From Parachlamydiales bacterium (GTDB lineage: Bacteria > Chlamydiota > Chlamydiia > Chlamydiales > Parachlamydiaceae): a stretch of DNA of 44,985 nt. Positions 9,378 to 18,413 of the stretch are shown here, piece by piece. The notes under the pieces were generated by a model. The model did no database searches. It had not been told where the DNA came from and was given only the letters and a program-made list of their open reading frames with translations. The stretch lies in contig JAGVJP010000122.1 of assembly GCA_020051075.1 (NCBI GenBank), forward strand, positions 1 to 44,985, written 5' to 3'. How positions within the stretch are numbered: the first letter of the stretch is position 1; each line of letters opens with the position of its first letter. Position numbers and translations under genes: made by a program.

Positions 9378-9614
9378 TTATCCCTTGGTGTTACGGGCCA
9401 TGGACATCATGCTAGTGTTCTGAGCCGATACCACGGAGGTGGACATCTCTGAAATCTGTGACAATTTCGTCATCAATCTCTGCATGTCAAACATCTCAAT
9501 AATACCTGGACCCTCTTTCATGTCTCTCATCTTACCGATTTGATCAACGACTTCGTCTTGGGCCGAAGAGATTGCATCTCTTAAGACGGTTGTATCTATC
9601 TTGTTTGAAGCCAT
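9378..9614 (-). CDS. cdsF: CdsF, T3S needle subunit
   Basis: A 78-residue protein with the size and helix-turn-helix plan of YscF/MxiH/PrgI needle subunits: a first helix (about 8-30), a turn with Gly-Pro-Gly (about 36-38), then a second helix with LSQISEMSTSVVSAQNT and a polar end. I chose ATG at 9614 because GGAGG lies 8 bases upstream; a TTG five codons earlier overlaps that site. The gene stands apart from its neighbours: 291 bases upstream to the TPR gene and an intrinsic terminator just downstream. That arrangement fits separate, high-level expression of an abundant filament subunit. In Chlamydiaceae the needle gene precedes cdsG; here it follows the TPR gene. Confidence 0.8.
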   Translation of the reverse strand: MASNKIDTTVLRDAISSAQDEVVDQIGKMRDMKEGPGIIEMFDMQRLMTKLSQISEMSTSVVSAQNTSMMSMARNTKG

Positions 9615-9905
9615 AAAATTTTCCTCCAACTACTTGTTCTTACTAATTGATTAATAAGCTCAGTAGGGAACTTCAGCTCATGGAAATTACACTTCCTGAA
9701 GTTGGACTCGCCAACTTCGACCTGAAATACTACAACACTTAACTTTTGAGATGATCAGAACAATTTCTGATCCCTCTTTCATTATTTTAACAGATTGCTC
9801 ATTATTTTTCTAGCTATCCTAGAATTATTTTTGATACTTTCAATTAAAACAACATCTTCTTCATTATTGATTATATCAACCCCAATTAATTTAATCAACA
9901 GATAA
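9615..9905 (-). promoter_or_regulatory. Leader/promoter region of cdsF
   Basis: A non-coding gap of 291 bases, AT-rich next to cdsG and with a perfect 8-base hairpin GAAGTTGG/CCAACTTC at 9698-9718 in the presumed leader. A second pairing option exists with AACTTCAG near 9669. I could not define -35 and -10 boxes with confidence. Confidence 0.4.
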
Positions 9906-10379
9906 CTATGAGTCTTTCTTGTCGACGAAAAAGGGAACCTTGGCTTTTTTCGCGATATCTTTCGCCATTTCGAGTGAGACGACCCCTAAGTTCTTGACTG
10001 TTGGATCCGTTGTCTTTTCCATCGCCTCTTGGATCAACTTCTCCCCTTTTTTGAATTTATTCTTTGTCAAAAGAAAGCAAATCCCCAAAAATGTTTGAGC
10101 AATGGTGTTGTCTGGTTCGAGTTCAAGAACTTTTTCATAGAGCGCCACCGCTTTTTTGAGCTCAAATTTATGCAGTTCGATATAGGCAACGCCAATGGTG
10201 GGAGCTGTATTCAAAGGACTGATCTCTTGCGCAGCTTGAAACAGCCTCCTTGCACCAATCTCGTCGTTCTGTTTAACAGCGATGAAGCCAGCTTCTAAAA
10301 TAAGAGAAAAATCTTCTTTGAAAAGAGCGACCTTCCGTTCATGAGCGCTTAAATCATGTTCATCTTGATCTTGTTCCAT
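9906..10379 (-). CDS. cdsG: CdsG-like TPR chaperone of the needle subunit
   Basis: A 157-residue protein with tetratricopeptide repeats from about 25 to 115 (LFQAAQEISPLNTAPTIGVA and ALYEKVLELEPDNTIAQTFL). In the family YscG/CdsG, such small TPR proteins pair with a YscE/CdsE partner and cap the needle subunit in the cytosol before export. The neighbour on the 5' side is the CdsE-like gene (14 bases away) and cdsF follows, which supports the role. AAGGA lies upstream of the start at 10379. The order E-G-F differs from the E-F-G order of Chlamydiaceae. Confidence 0.75.
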   Translation of the reverse strand: MEQDQDEHDLSAHERKVALFKEDFSLILEAGFIAVKQNDEIGARRLFQAAQEISPLNTAPTIGVAYIELHKFELKKAVALYEKVLELEPDNTIAQTFLGICFLLTKNKFKKGEKLIQEAMEKTTDPTVKNLGVVSLEMAKDIAKKAKVPFFVDKKDS

Positions 10380-10393
10380 AGTGTATCCTTAGA

Positions 10394-10645
10394 TTATTTC
10401 TTTGGTTTTTGTATCACGCGGTTCATGACCTTAAGTAAAGCATCGTAGCCTTGAAGGAGGATGCTATAGGTCTTATATCGCCCCGTCTCTTCACCACCAC
10501 GAAGAATCTCGTTTAAAAGCTGTATTTTCCCCTCAACTTTTTCCCGATATTCTTTTTGTTTAGCAGGATCTGTGAGATCTTTCTCGAAATCGAAGACAAA
10601 TTCCTCTGCTTTTTTCTTTTTTTTCTGATCTTCTAGTCCAAACAT
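10394..10645 (-). CDS. cdsE: CdsE-like needle co-chaperone
   Basis: An 83-residue protein starting at ATG 10645, just behind GAGGTGAG; a GTG two codons earlier lies inside that ribosome binding site. The length equals CT665 of C. trachomatis. A Lys-rich N-terminus is followed by two helices (about 28-50 and 58-80) suited to pair with a TPR partner. It begins 9 bases after cdsD stops and is followed 14 bases later by the cdsG-like gene. The family name is based on synteny and size; sequence conservation in this family is low. Confidence 0.75.
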   Translation of the reverse strand: MFGLEDQKKKKKAEEFVFDFEKDLTDPAKQKEYREKVEGKIQLLNEILRGGEETGRYKTYSILLQGYDALLKVMNRVIQKPKK

Positions 10646-10654
10646 ACTCACCTC

Positions 10655-12943
10655 TTAATAATCGATTCGATACTTTTTGTCTCCCCGTTCGAGGAATACT
10701 GTATTGCTTGTAATCTTGGTGATATCCATTCCGTCGAGAACATCTCCCTCTGACAATAATCTTCCATGAATTAAAACAGTATATTTATTCCCGATATGAG
10801 ATTTTCCCGATATGGAATATTGATCGCTCAGATTGATGATTCCAATTTTTTCAGGGTTTTGACTGACCACTTGATTATACACGACACGCACTCCTGGAAC
10901 CTGTCTAACCTGTGCAATCACCTCTTGCATCATGTCGGCTTTGTCAGATGACACCTCCCCAACGAGGTAAACTTCACCATTATTGATTTTAACGTTAACT
11001 CCCGTCAGATGCTTTTCATTGAGGATATAATTGATCGATTGGAGAACATCTTCTTCGATCACAACCTGTTTTTTTAGCGAATCTAAATAGGGGAAATTGC
11101 GGTTAATGTAGTTGGAGAGCTCTTCGGCCTGCTTTCTCGTTTTCAAATAGCCTGTCAAAACAAATTGCCCTGCCTCAGGAGCGTGGAGGCTAATCCCTCT
11201 CCAACTAGGGTTGTCGCTAAGAACTGTGTTGACCTCGTTCCAAGCGAGCTCGTCGATAATCATCCCTTTATCATCGATCGATTTAATGGATTTTATCTCC
11301 TGCAATTTGTAGAGAATATGGTTTTTATCCGCTATAGAGACGACATGTCCAATGAGTAGAAGGCTTCCTGTCGATTTGTTATAGGAATAGCGGAGGGCTG
11401 AATAGGGGCTAAGAACTTGTTTAATCATCGCTTCCGCATCTTGATCTGGACTCGTCACAACCTGTTGCACCTGAAAGAGTGCTGTCGTCCCAATTGCCGC
11501 AAGGGCAAAAAGTCCGACGATCACTGCGATCAGAATGATGGCACTGTAATTTCGTTGAGGCTGCGGCGGCAGAACAGGTTCTTGAAGAGGCTGAGGAGCT
11601 GGTTCTCCCTCTTTTTCGCCTGCTCCTGAAGTCGTTGCATCCACCGCAGCAGCAGGATGCTCTTCCTTTTGCAGGGATCTAACGATGGAAGGGAGCAGAG
11701 GTGAGATAATCGTCTGCATCTCTCCTTCCCTATCATAGATAGCGAAAGAGGTCGTTCCCAATGTCACAATAGTACTCGGATCTAGCTGCTGAGGCTCTTT
11801 GATGACTTCCCCATTGATTAAGACGCCGTTCCGGCTTTTCAAGTCTTCTATCGTCAGAGTCTCTTCATGGGAAACGGTGATTTTTGCATGTTGACGGGAA
11901 ACACTGGTATCTTGAAAGACGATATCGGAGTTTACAGGATCGGTTCCCAAGACATAGCTCTGACCGGACTGCATGTAAAACTCTGCCCCAGTGTTGGGTC
12001 CTCCTACCACCTTAAGGAGCCAACGTCCTGTTTCGATAACGCCAAAATCAATTTCGGCTAACGTTGCATCGCCCATTTCGTCGCTGAAAACCGTCTCTTC
12101 ATGCTGAAGATCCTCATCTTCGGGAGGGTGATCCTCCTTATCTGCTTCATGAGGACGCTCTTCTTCCACCGCTTTTTGCTCTTCTTCCACCGCTTTTTCC
12201 TCAGATGGATGCTCTGCGTCTTCCACGATTTTTTCACTCTCGTGAGATTCGGCTTCATGGAGTTCCTCATCAAACGAGAAATCTTCATCTTCATCGAAAG
12301 GTTGCTCCTCTTCATCCTGAGGATGTTCAAGATCTTCCTCTGCTAGGGGTTTGTCTTCTTCCAGGAGATGTTCTTCTCCTGCAGTTGGACTTTCTGTTTC
12401 CTCTGATGGATGCCCTGCTTCTTCCACGATTTTTTCACTATCGTGAGCTTCAGCTTCATGGAGCATCTCCTCATCAAATATGAGATCTTCATCTTCAAAT
12501 GGTTCAGATGCTTGCTTGGGTTCTGGTCCTTCCGAGGTTGGCTGCCGTTCAGCTGCAGGATCGACAGTCTCTAATTTTCCTTCCTCGATCATTTCTGAAA
12601 GAGCTGAAGAAATGAATTCTTCTTCTGTTTTGTCTAACGACGTTGTCTCTTCAAACCGAAGCAGTTCGGAGCCAATGCGGATCGTATCGCCAGATTTCAG
12701 GAGAATGGAAGAAGAGCCGATAGGTGCATCATTGATTAATGCAGGGTGGTCGGGAGAGAGATTTTCAAGAATAATCCCTTCTGGAGTGCGTTTAACTAAG
12801 AGCTGTCTGTCAGCGATCGAGGAATCATTGATAACAACTTGACTTTGTGTTGAATCTCTGCCTAAAACCCAGCTCGTTCCTTCATCAAAAGAGATAACCT
12901 GTCCTTTAAGTTCGCCTTGTTCAGCTATGAATCGTTGTGCCAT
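10655..12943 (-). CDS. cdsD: CdsD, T3S inner-membrane ring protein with two FHA domains
   Basis: A 762-residue YscD/PrgH-type inner-ring protein in the chlamydial form. A first FHA domain occupies about 1-90 (LGRDSTQSQVVINDSSIADR). A very acidic linker of about 100-290 follows and contains an imperfect 20-residue duplication (HEAEAHDSEKIVEEA and HEAESHESEKIVEDA). The second FHA domain at about 315-395 keeps the phosphothreonine-binding pattern VSRQHAKI and LKSRNGVLING. One membrane helix lies at about 464-490, followed by periplasmic BON/ring-building repeats to the end. In Chlamydia, CdsD is phosphorylated by PknD; the intact second FHA suggests the same kind of control. No good ribosome binding site is visible at 12943. 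Confidence 0.95.
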   Translation of the reverse strand: MAQRFIAEQGELKGQVISFDEGTSWVLGRDSTQSQVVINDSSIADRQLLVKRTPEGIILENLSPDHPALINDAPIGSSSILLKSGDTIRIGSELLRFEETTSLDKTEEEFISSALSEMIEEGKLETVDPAAERQPTSEGPEPKQASEPFEDEDLIFDEEMLHEAEAHDSEKIVEEAGHPSEETESPTAGEEHLLEEDKPLAEEDLEHPQDEEEQPFDEDEDFSFDEELHEAESHESEKIVEDAEHPSEEKAVEEEQKAVEEERPHEADKEDHPPEDEDLQHEETVFSDEMGDATLAEIDFGVIETGRWLLKVVGGPNTGAEFYMQSGQSYVLGTDPVNSDIVFQDTSVSRQHAKITVSHEETLTIEDLKSRNGVLINGEVIKEPQQLDPSTIVTLGTTSFAIYDREGEMQTIISPLLPSIVRSLQKEEHPAAAVDATTSGAGEKEGEPAPQPLQEPVLPPQPQRNYSAIILIAVIVGLFALAAIGTTALFQVQQVVTSPDQDAEAMIKQVLSPYSALRYSYNKSTGSLLLIGHVVSIADKNHILYKLQEIKSIKSIDDKGMIIDELAWNEVNTVLSDNPSWRGISLHAPEAGQFVLTGYLKTRKQAEELSNYINRNFPYLDSLKKQVVIEEDVLQSINYILNEKHLTGVNVKINNGEVYLVGEVSSDKADMMQEVIAQVRQVPGVRVVYNQVVSQNPEKIGIINLSDQYSISGKSHIGNKYTVLIHGRLLSEGDVLDGMDITKITSNTVFLERGDKKYRIDY

Positions 12944-12993
12944 AATATGTAACCCACTTACAACGGTCGACTTTGTTTGACACAGGTGAATAG

Positions 12994-13377
12994 TTACTTA
13001 TTCACAATCTCCTTGCGCCAAAAATCTATGACAGTGACAAAGTCTTCCAATTTATCTTTAAAATCTTTATATGAGCTATTGTAATCCAGTTCCTGAGAAA
13101 GGGTCAACACATTCTCGTCCTGAATCAAACCGATTATTGCATTTCGCGTGCCAACCCCGAAGAGATTGGATTCCATGATCTTCTGAATCAGCGGTTCAGG
13201 CTTCACTTTGGGGCAAGGTCCGATCACCCCTTTAAAAAAGAAGCTATGTTCTGTTTCTATCACCTCAACTTGGATATTATCAATGAAAGGCAGTGTATAC
13301 TGATGATTTGCCGATGAAGTGATGATATCTTCCATATCAAGTTCTTGACCAAGCTTTTTCACTAATTTTTCGAGCAT
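12994..13377 (-). CDS. scc4: Scc4-like (CT663) class I T3S chaperone / RNA polymerase regulator
   Basis: A 127-residue protein with the SycE/CesT-type alternation of helices and strands: helix at 1-15, strands such as YTLPFIDNIQVEVIETEHSF and a C-terminal helix. It lies directly upstream of cdsD, the position of CT663 in C. trachomatis. CT663 (Scc4) pairs with Scc1 as chaperone of the plug CopN and also binds sigma66 and the RNA polymerase beta subunit. I chose ATG 13377 over ATG 13383 because AAGGAG stands about 9 bases before it and only 3 bases before the other. A 220-bp palindromic repeat region separates it from the translocator genes. Confidence 0.75.
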   Translation of the reverse strand: MLEKLVKKLGQELDMEDIITSSANHQYTLPFIDNIQVEVIETEHSFFFKGVIGPCPKVKPEPLIQKIMESNLFGVGTRNAIIGLIQDENVLTLSQELDYNSSYKDFKDKLEDFVTVIDFWRKEIVNK

Positions 13378-13436
13378 TGTCATTTTCTCCTTTGAGCTAT
13401 TGTTCCATTGGCAACAGGCTTAGTCCCTTCTCGTCT

Positions 13437-13655
13437 TGCAGCCCTACAGGCTGCAATATTAACGCTAAGCCTACCCAGGGCGTTGCCCTGGGCTGTTGCA
13501 GTTTGAGTCCTTCGGACTATGGATTGCAATGCCCGAAGGGCTCACCGCAAGCCCTGGTTGGGGTTTGCTATAGCCCGAAGGGCTCAAAACTGCAACAGCC
13601 CAGGGCAACGCCCTGGGTAGACTCAGCGTAATACAGCAGCCTGTAGGGCTGCAAG
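13437..13655. repeat. Palindromic repeat module, copies 2 and 3, head to head
   Basis: Two copies of the module seen at 111-213 are arranged as an inverted pair: 13437-13535 reversed and 13571-13655 forward. Each carries the CCCAGGGC/GCCCTGGG hairpin, an AGCCCGAAGGGCT palindrome and a GCAGCC..GGGCTGC palindrome. Together they can fold into one arm of about 100 base pairs. The stretch lies between the copD-like gene and scc4 and has no coding potential I would accept. Confidence 0.85.
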
Positions 13656-13707
13656 ACGAGTAGGCCACTACGGACACAATTTATACAATGACCTCCCTCA
13701 TCCTGTG

Positions 13708-14859
13708 TTAAGCGCGCGATTGGATGCTTCTTCCGGTTTGGTCTACAAATCGGCTCATGAAGTCGAATAATCCTTTGATCGCATCCGCTTGTTCCGACTC
13801 CACTTTACTGCTATTTTGTTTAAACGTTTCAGCCGCATTGCGATACCCTTCGATCACCTGCTTTTCAGCTTCGATGATGCCGATATCGCCTTTAATCACC
13901 CCTTGAAGAACACTACTCACACCATTGATAGCACTACTGAGCGCTTGCCCTTGAGCACTCGTAATTTGATTCAAACTAGAAAGCTTGTTTGACACCAAGG
14001 TTGACCTGCTATCCATCAATTTGCGAAAACCCTCTCGTGCATTTGCAAGGTTTGCAGCTTCGCCTGGAACTTCTCTAGCCAAATCTTCGTTTGTTTGACC
14101 AGCAACTGTATTGTCTCTAGGTGGCACAGGAGGAGCACCTACAGCCGCAGGGTCCACACCACCTGCGGCACCACCGGCACCTGGGTTGGCCAAGTGGTAC
14201 ACTTCATCTCCTTTTGCGTTGATTTGGGCGTCAATTTCTCTTGTTGCTTCCCCAATATTCGATGTCGTGGCCACTGCGGTGAAGACGCTCGAGGCAGCAC
14301 TCATAAAGTTTGACATTCCCTCAGTAAACTTCATCATGGCTTCCTTATTCGCTGCTGCTCTTGTCCTTGCAGGCATTTCTTTTGTTTGCATCTCCTGGAT
14401 TTGTTTTCCCTGCTCGATAGCGGCCTGTCCAGCCATTTTTTTCGACTCTTTGTAGGTGTCCAGAATCGGAGCCATTGCATTAGAAATTTGTGCGATGCTG
14501 GAGTCTTTATACCAAGACCTGACAGCATCGGCATTGGAACCTTCTCCAGCCGCAGCAACTTTAGGAGCAGGGATGGCTGGAACGTCAGCAGCTCGAGTCG
14601 ATTCCCCTGCAATGATTTGCCGTTTGACGTCTTCTTTGGCGACTCGCGTCATGGTATCTGCTTGCGTGATGATTTTATCTTTCTTTTTGATTTGGATGCC
14701 AGTGTCTGCTCTCGTTTGGGCGACTCCCATGTCTTTATCAGCTAGCCGTGCGGAACCTTTAGGGAGTTCGGGTCTGCCTTCCGCAGCGAACCCTGGCTCA
14801 TCTCTAGGAGGGGTGGCTGAACTTGAGGAATCTGGTTGTTTTGGACCGATGGTTGTCAT
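13708..14859 (-). CDS. CopD-like T3S translocator
   Basis: A 383-residue protein, last in the translocator block. Residues 1-100 are polar and Pro/Ser-rich. A long Ala-rich helical region (about 120-205) contains a weakly hydrophobic segment (EGMSNFMSAASSVFTAVATT). The C-terminal part (about 275-383) is a run of amphipathic helices with LNQITSAQGQALSSAINGVS. YopD/CopD proteins form the minor subunit of the host-membrane pore. The size is near CopD (about 440 residues) and the gene order chaperone-CopB-chaperone-CopD fits. AAGGAG lies upstream of the start at 14859. Assigned by context plus composition; identity to CopD is not obvious by eye. Confidence 0.68.
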   Translation of the reverse strand: MTTIGPKQPDSSSSATPPRDEPGFAAEGRPELPKGSARLADKDMGVAQTRADTGIQIKKKDKIITQADTMTRVAKEDVKRQIIAGESTRAADVPAIPAPKVAAAGEGSNADAVRSWYKDSSIAQISNAMAPILDTYKESKKMAGQAAIEQGKQIQEMQTKEMPARTRAAANKEAMMKFTEGMSNFMSAASSVFTAVATTSNIGEATREIDAQINAKGDEVYHLANPGAGGAAGGVDPAAVGAPPVPPRDNTVAGQTNEDLAREVPGEAANLANAREGFRKLMDSRSTLVSNKLSSLNQITSAQGQALSSAINGVSSVLQGVIKGDIGIIEAEKQVIEGYRNAAETFKQNSSKVESEQADAIKGLFDFMSRFVDQTGRSIQSRA

Positions 14860-14932
14860 AAAATGCTCCTTATTCGACTTTTATTACTTTTTAATAAACT
14901 TCTTCACGAAGTGAAAATTCTAAACTCGTTCT

Positions 14933-15526
14933 CTAACCCTCTTCATTTGAAGATTTTCCATATTTTTCTCTGACATGTTCCTCAAAAACAAGTTTAAATC
15001 CTTCCAGCTCCAAAGCGATTTTCTCTTTTAGAGCCGCATATTCTGGATTTTCTTCTGCAAAAATTTGCGCTTCTAATAGGGCATTATAGGCAGATAATAA
15101 ATGATCAGTTTTTCTGAAGCAGTCGTAGAGGTGAAAATAGGAAAGCGGATTTAAAGGATCGAGCTGACCGCAATAAATGTAGTTGACAGTTGCATTGAGA
15201 TAATCCTTTTGCATCTGATAGCAGGCTGCAACTGCAAAAGTATAGCGGGGATCATAGGGGTCTACTTGCCTAAGAAAATTAAACACTGGCACTGCCTCCT
15301 TATACTTCCCCGAATAGAAGAAGTTATATCCGTAGAGATAAAGCTCTTCCAACATCTCAGGTGTGAACCCCAAAACATCACGAGGCGATCTTCCCTCGAC
15401 AAGGATTTTAGGGATGGCTTCTAACAGCTTCTTTCTCGAATTAGGAGAGATCTCTTCATCTAAATTATCGATGACTCCATTGACCTGATCTTGAAGATCT
15501 TTCACTTCTTGCATATGATTTGTCAT
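14933..15526 (-). CDS. LcrH/SycD-type translocator chaperone (1)
   Basis: A 197-residue TPR protein. The segment LYLYGYNFFYSGKYKEAVPV starting near residue 68 and the following repeats (FNFLRQVDPYDPRYTFAVAA, DYLNATVNYIYCGQLDPLNP) are typical of the SycD/LcrH/CesD class, which holds YopB/YopD translocators in the cytosol. The start at 15526 has AGAGGTGAG and lies 10 bases after the copB-like stop codon, so the two are cotranscribed. It is paralogous to the protein at 17759-18325. Residues 1-50 add an N-terminal extension beyond the usual 165-residue length. Confidence 0.9.
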   Translation of the reverse strand: MTNHMQEVKDLQDQVNGVIDNLDEEISPNSRKKLLEAIPKILVEGRSPRDVLGFTPEMLEELYLYGYNFFYSGKYKEAVPVFNFLRQVDPYDPRYTFAVAACYQMQKDYLNATVNYIYCGQLDPLNPLSYFHLYDCFRKTDHLLSAYNALLEAQIFAEENPEYAALKEKIALELEGFKLVFEEHVREKYGKSSNEEG

Positions 15527-15536
15527 AACTCACCTC

Positions 15537-17705
15537 TTATGTTCTTGAAGATGCTCTAATTAAATTTGTAACGGCCATATTCTGAGAATCAACCACATTG
15601 TCAAACATTGTTTTCAAATCAGCACTCAAGTCAGCTAAATCGCCCATACTATTTTGCATTTTACTGACCATGTCTTGGAAGATTTTAACCAATGCAGCCA
15701 TGATTTCGTCGGCAGCCCTATTGTCCCCAATCTCCTTTAATAGTTGAGACAAATTTATAAGTAATGATCCTTGATAGGATGATGTCGCAATATTCACGAG
15801 AGAAGGGGTTAACTGCAATGTAGATTTGAGGCCTTCCATCCACCCTTCAAATTTGATATTAAAAATATCCTTAAAGCTTTGGGCAATGGTGGCAGGGAGT
15901 TTAGTTACGTAATCCGTGATGATTTCACGAATCGATCTCTCATCCGGCATGCGAGGAGCACTAGGAGCGGTTTTTGCTGTATAAGTGACAGCAGCCACCA
16001 CTGCCAACAGTGCCAGAGCATTGACAACAATCTGTACGATCTGTGTATCTTCATCGCTCAAATTTAGCGATTTACAGATTAACCCAATCGACTCAGGGAG
16101 CGCTCCGCTTCCTGAAAATATTAATAACGCCAATTGTGTGGCCCCCTGCTTGATTGCCTGTTGAACGGTTGCTCTCGTTGTTGCAGCAGCAGCTTCTCTT
16201 GCAGCAGCAGTCGCCCCTTCTGTGGCGACTTGGGTTCCAACTGTACCCAACATCTTGATCGCTGTTGCGGCACTCGCTACAAGGACAAGGAGCATCACTC
16301 CAACAATGGCAAGTTTGACTGCAGTCTTTGCCTCTTCACTCGCATTCGGCATCATGAGGGTAACAAGATCGCCTAACGCTTGGAAAGCCTTCGATGTCAA
16401 ATCCAATCCAGCATCTAAACCTGCGTAGACAGTGAAAAGAGCTGTAACAACAAGCACTGCCATTGCAGCTGCCGGAGGGATGATGGCGGCAACCAGTGAA
16501 ACGAGAGACAGTAATACACCGACAATCTTCATCCAAAAACCGAATCTTCGACTTTTATCTTCTTGAGCCCTTTGTTTCGGGAGCATTTTTTCAAAATAAT
16601 GCTTTGCATTCGCGATTTTATCTAACAGAGCGCTTTTCGCTGCCTGAGTATTCTCATTCATGACTTTGAGGTTCACATCTTTCGACTTATCCACTGCATC
16701 TTGAACAGCGCCAATAGATTGATAAAAAACTGAATAGAAGTTTTGTACCTCTTTTTTTTCTTCGGGATAGTCAGCCAAGATCTGGTCACTATAGACTTTC
16801 ATCTCTTCCCCGATCTCGAGCATGTTATTCACGACCATCTCTAACTGTGCCGTTGCCACAGCAGTGGGATTAAGCTCTGCAGAATAGAGAGGGGTTAAAT
16901 CGACAGGATCGGTGGTGCCTTTAACCCAAGAAACGGGCAGTCTGAAATTGTCTTGCGTCGCTATCGTTGCCTTCCTTGTCAGATCGACGAAAACCTCAGC
17001 GATATCGCTCGATACTTTCCCGGTTTTAACCGCTTGGTTTAAATGGGCGATTTTCTCTGGAGATAAGGGAGGTTTGGCACCAGCAATTAAGGTGGTGACC
17101 AGCTGTTCTAATGTTTTATCATAAAAATCGTCAATCTCCTGCTGCTCCTCTTTGCCATAGGAGCTCATCGGACGGACGGTCCAATCATCAGATTTTGCCG
17201 ATTTCGGCGTCCACGATGGAGGAAGATTCATCTCTTTAGCCGTCGTTGCAGCTGCTTTTCTTCCAATCGATCGTGCTAACGTCGATAGCTTCGGATCGGA
17301 GATCGGCTTCTCATGCAGAAGGTTGGACAAGACAACGTTGGACTGATTTTCAGCAACTCCTTGTTCTTGCAGCTGCTCGTTGACTTTAGTCTCATAAAAA
17401 CGTAACACAACGGTTTGCTGCGCTGGGCTCAGCGGGCTAGTCACAGGGATTTTACCAGGCTCTAGAGGCTGTGCAAGGACTGGATGGTCTGCTTCTTCGG
17501 AATATTCCCTCCGTTCCGAACTAGAAAAATTGACATATGTCGGTGGAGAGATGCTGCGGGCGATGGAATCAGCAGGAGTTTTGATAGAAGAACCAACGGC
17601 TGCTGGCCCTTTTTGCTCTCCAACCTGTTCTAAATGAGGAGAACTCTTCACAGGGCCGCTTGCAGGACCACTGGTCGGTGAGCCAACCGGATTATTTATA
17701 TTCAT
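15537..17705 (-). CDS. CopB-like T3S translocator (YopB/IpaB type)
   Basis: A 722-residue protein with the plan of the major hydrophobic translocator: a polar N-terminal half with helices, then hydrophobic stretches at about 392-428 (GVLLSLVSLVAAIIPPAAAM), 460-483 (IVGVMLLVLVASAATAI) and 558-577 (VVNALALLAVVAAVTYTA), and a C-terminal helical domain. Family members insert in the host membrane and form the pore with the CopD partner. It is much longer than C. trachomatis CopB (about 490 residues). It is flanked by two LcrH chaperones. AGAGG lies upstream of the start at 17705. Confidence 0.85.
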   Translation of the reverse strand: MNINNPVGSPTSGPASGPVKSSPHLEQVGEQKGPAAVGSSIKTPADSIARSISPPTYVNFSSSERREYSEEADHPVLAQPLEPGKIPVTSPLSPAQQTVVLRFYETKVNEQLQEQGVAENQSNVVLSNLLHEKPISDPKLSTLARSIGRKAAATTAKEMNLPPSWTPKSAKSDDWTVRPMSSYGKEEQQEIDDFYDKTLEQLVTTLIAGAKPPLSPEKIAHLNQAVKTGKVSSDIAEVFVDLTRKATIATQDNFRLPVSWVKGTTDPVDLTPLYSAELNPTAVATAQLEMVVNNMLEIGEEMKVYSDQILADYPEEKKEVQNFYSVFYQSIGAVQDAVDKSKDVNLKVMNENTQAAKSALLDKIANAKHYFEKMLPKQRAQEDKSRRFGFWMKIVGVLLSLVSLVAAIIPPAAAMAVLVVTALFTVYAGLDAGLDLTSKAFQALGDLVTLMMPNASEEAKTAVKLAIVGVMLLVLVASAATAIKMLGTVGTQVATEGATAAAREAAAATTRATVQQAIKQGATQLALLIFSGSGALPESIGLICKSLNLSDEDTQIVQIVVNALALLAVVAAVTYTAKTAPSAPRMPDERSIREIITDYVTKLPATIAQSFKDIFNIKFEGWMEGLKSTLQLTPSLVNIATSSYQGSLLINLSQLLKEIGDNRAADEIMAALVKIFQDMVSKMQNSMGDLADLSADLKTMFDNVVDSQNMAVTNLIRASSRT

Positions 17706-17758
17706 ATAAACCTCTAACTACATTAACTTCATACCTATTATTATTGAAGAAATCTGTC

Positions 17759-18325
17759 TTAGGCCTCCTTCTCAGGTTCTTTATCGGTGAATACTCCCTG
17801 TTTTTTAAGACTTTGAAGGCTCAAGATGGCCCTTTCTTTCATCTTCGCATATTCTGGTTTGTCGCCAGCATGAGCAATCGTCATCTCTAAGCTGAGCATG
17901 GCCGACAGATTGTCTTTAAGCTGAATATAACAATCAGAACTATGGTAATAAGGAATCGGATTTTTTGTGTCGAGTGCACTGCAGAGAGTGTATGAGTTGA
18001 GGGCATTGTCATACTCTTTCAACATATGAAAACAAGCTGCCAGCCCTAGCATGTATTTCTGCTCTGTCGCATTCATCATGATCAGAATACGAAAGAGATG
18101 CGAAGCTTCAGTATACTTTCCAGTATTGTAGAGGCGATAAGCCTGAGCGTAAATATTTTCAAGAATGTTGTTATCTAATCCAAAAATGTCTTTAGGAAGG
18201 GTCCCTCGCCTAAAAAAATCATCTCCAATTTGAACGACAGCTTCTCCAAATTTCTCTTTCTGTTCTTCTGTGATTCCTCCCGCTTCTTGATCCACTTGAT
18301 CTTTCGACCCTCGTGCACTGTCCAT
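17759..18325 (-). CDS. LcrH/SycD-type translocator chaperone (2)
   Basis: A 188-residue TPR protein with the same build as its neighbour at 14933: NIYAQAYRLYNTGKYTEASH, AACFHMLKEYDNALNSYTLC and LDTKNPIPYYHSSDCYIQLK. I chose ATG 18325 because GAGGAGG lies 5 bases upstream; the TTG six codons earlier precedes that site. It lies between the 361-residue LcrV-position gene and the copB-like gene, the same place as lcrH in the lcrGVH-yopBD operon of Yersinia. Two different chaperones in one operon suggest that CopB and CopD (or the upstream protein) each have their own. Confidence 0.9.
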   Translation of the reverse strand: MDSARGSKDQVDQEAGGITEEQKEKFGEAVVQIGDDFFRRGTLPKDIFGLDNNILENIYAQAYRLYNTGKYTEASHLFRILIMMNATEQKYMLGLAACFHMLKEYDNALNSYTLCSALDTKNPIPYYHSSDCYIQLKDNLSAMLSLEMTIAHAGDKPEYAKMKERAILSLQSLKKQGVFTDKEPEKEA

Positions 18326-18413
18326 ATTCGCCTCCTCTTGCAAACATTCGATTGGATAAAACTTTGAATAGAGGGGAGGTGCTGGTTATACCGGCATCTC
18401 CCCCACGTCTTCG

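Noticed and set aside
13377..13677. Frames on both strands in the repeat pair before scc4
   Set aside because: Both are formed by palindromic modules and encode repetitive Pro/Ser/Gly sequence.
14095..14914. Plus-strand frames over the copD-like gene
   Set aside because: They are antisense shadows; the minus-strand gene has a clear RBS and fits the operon.
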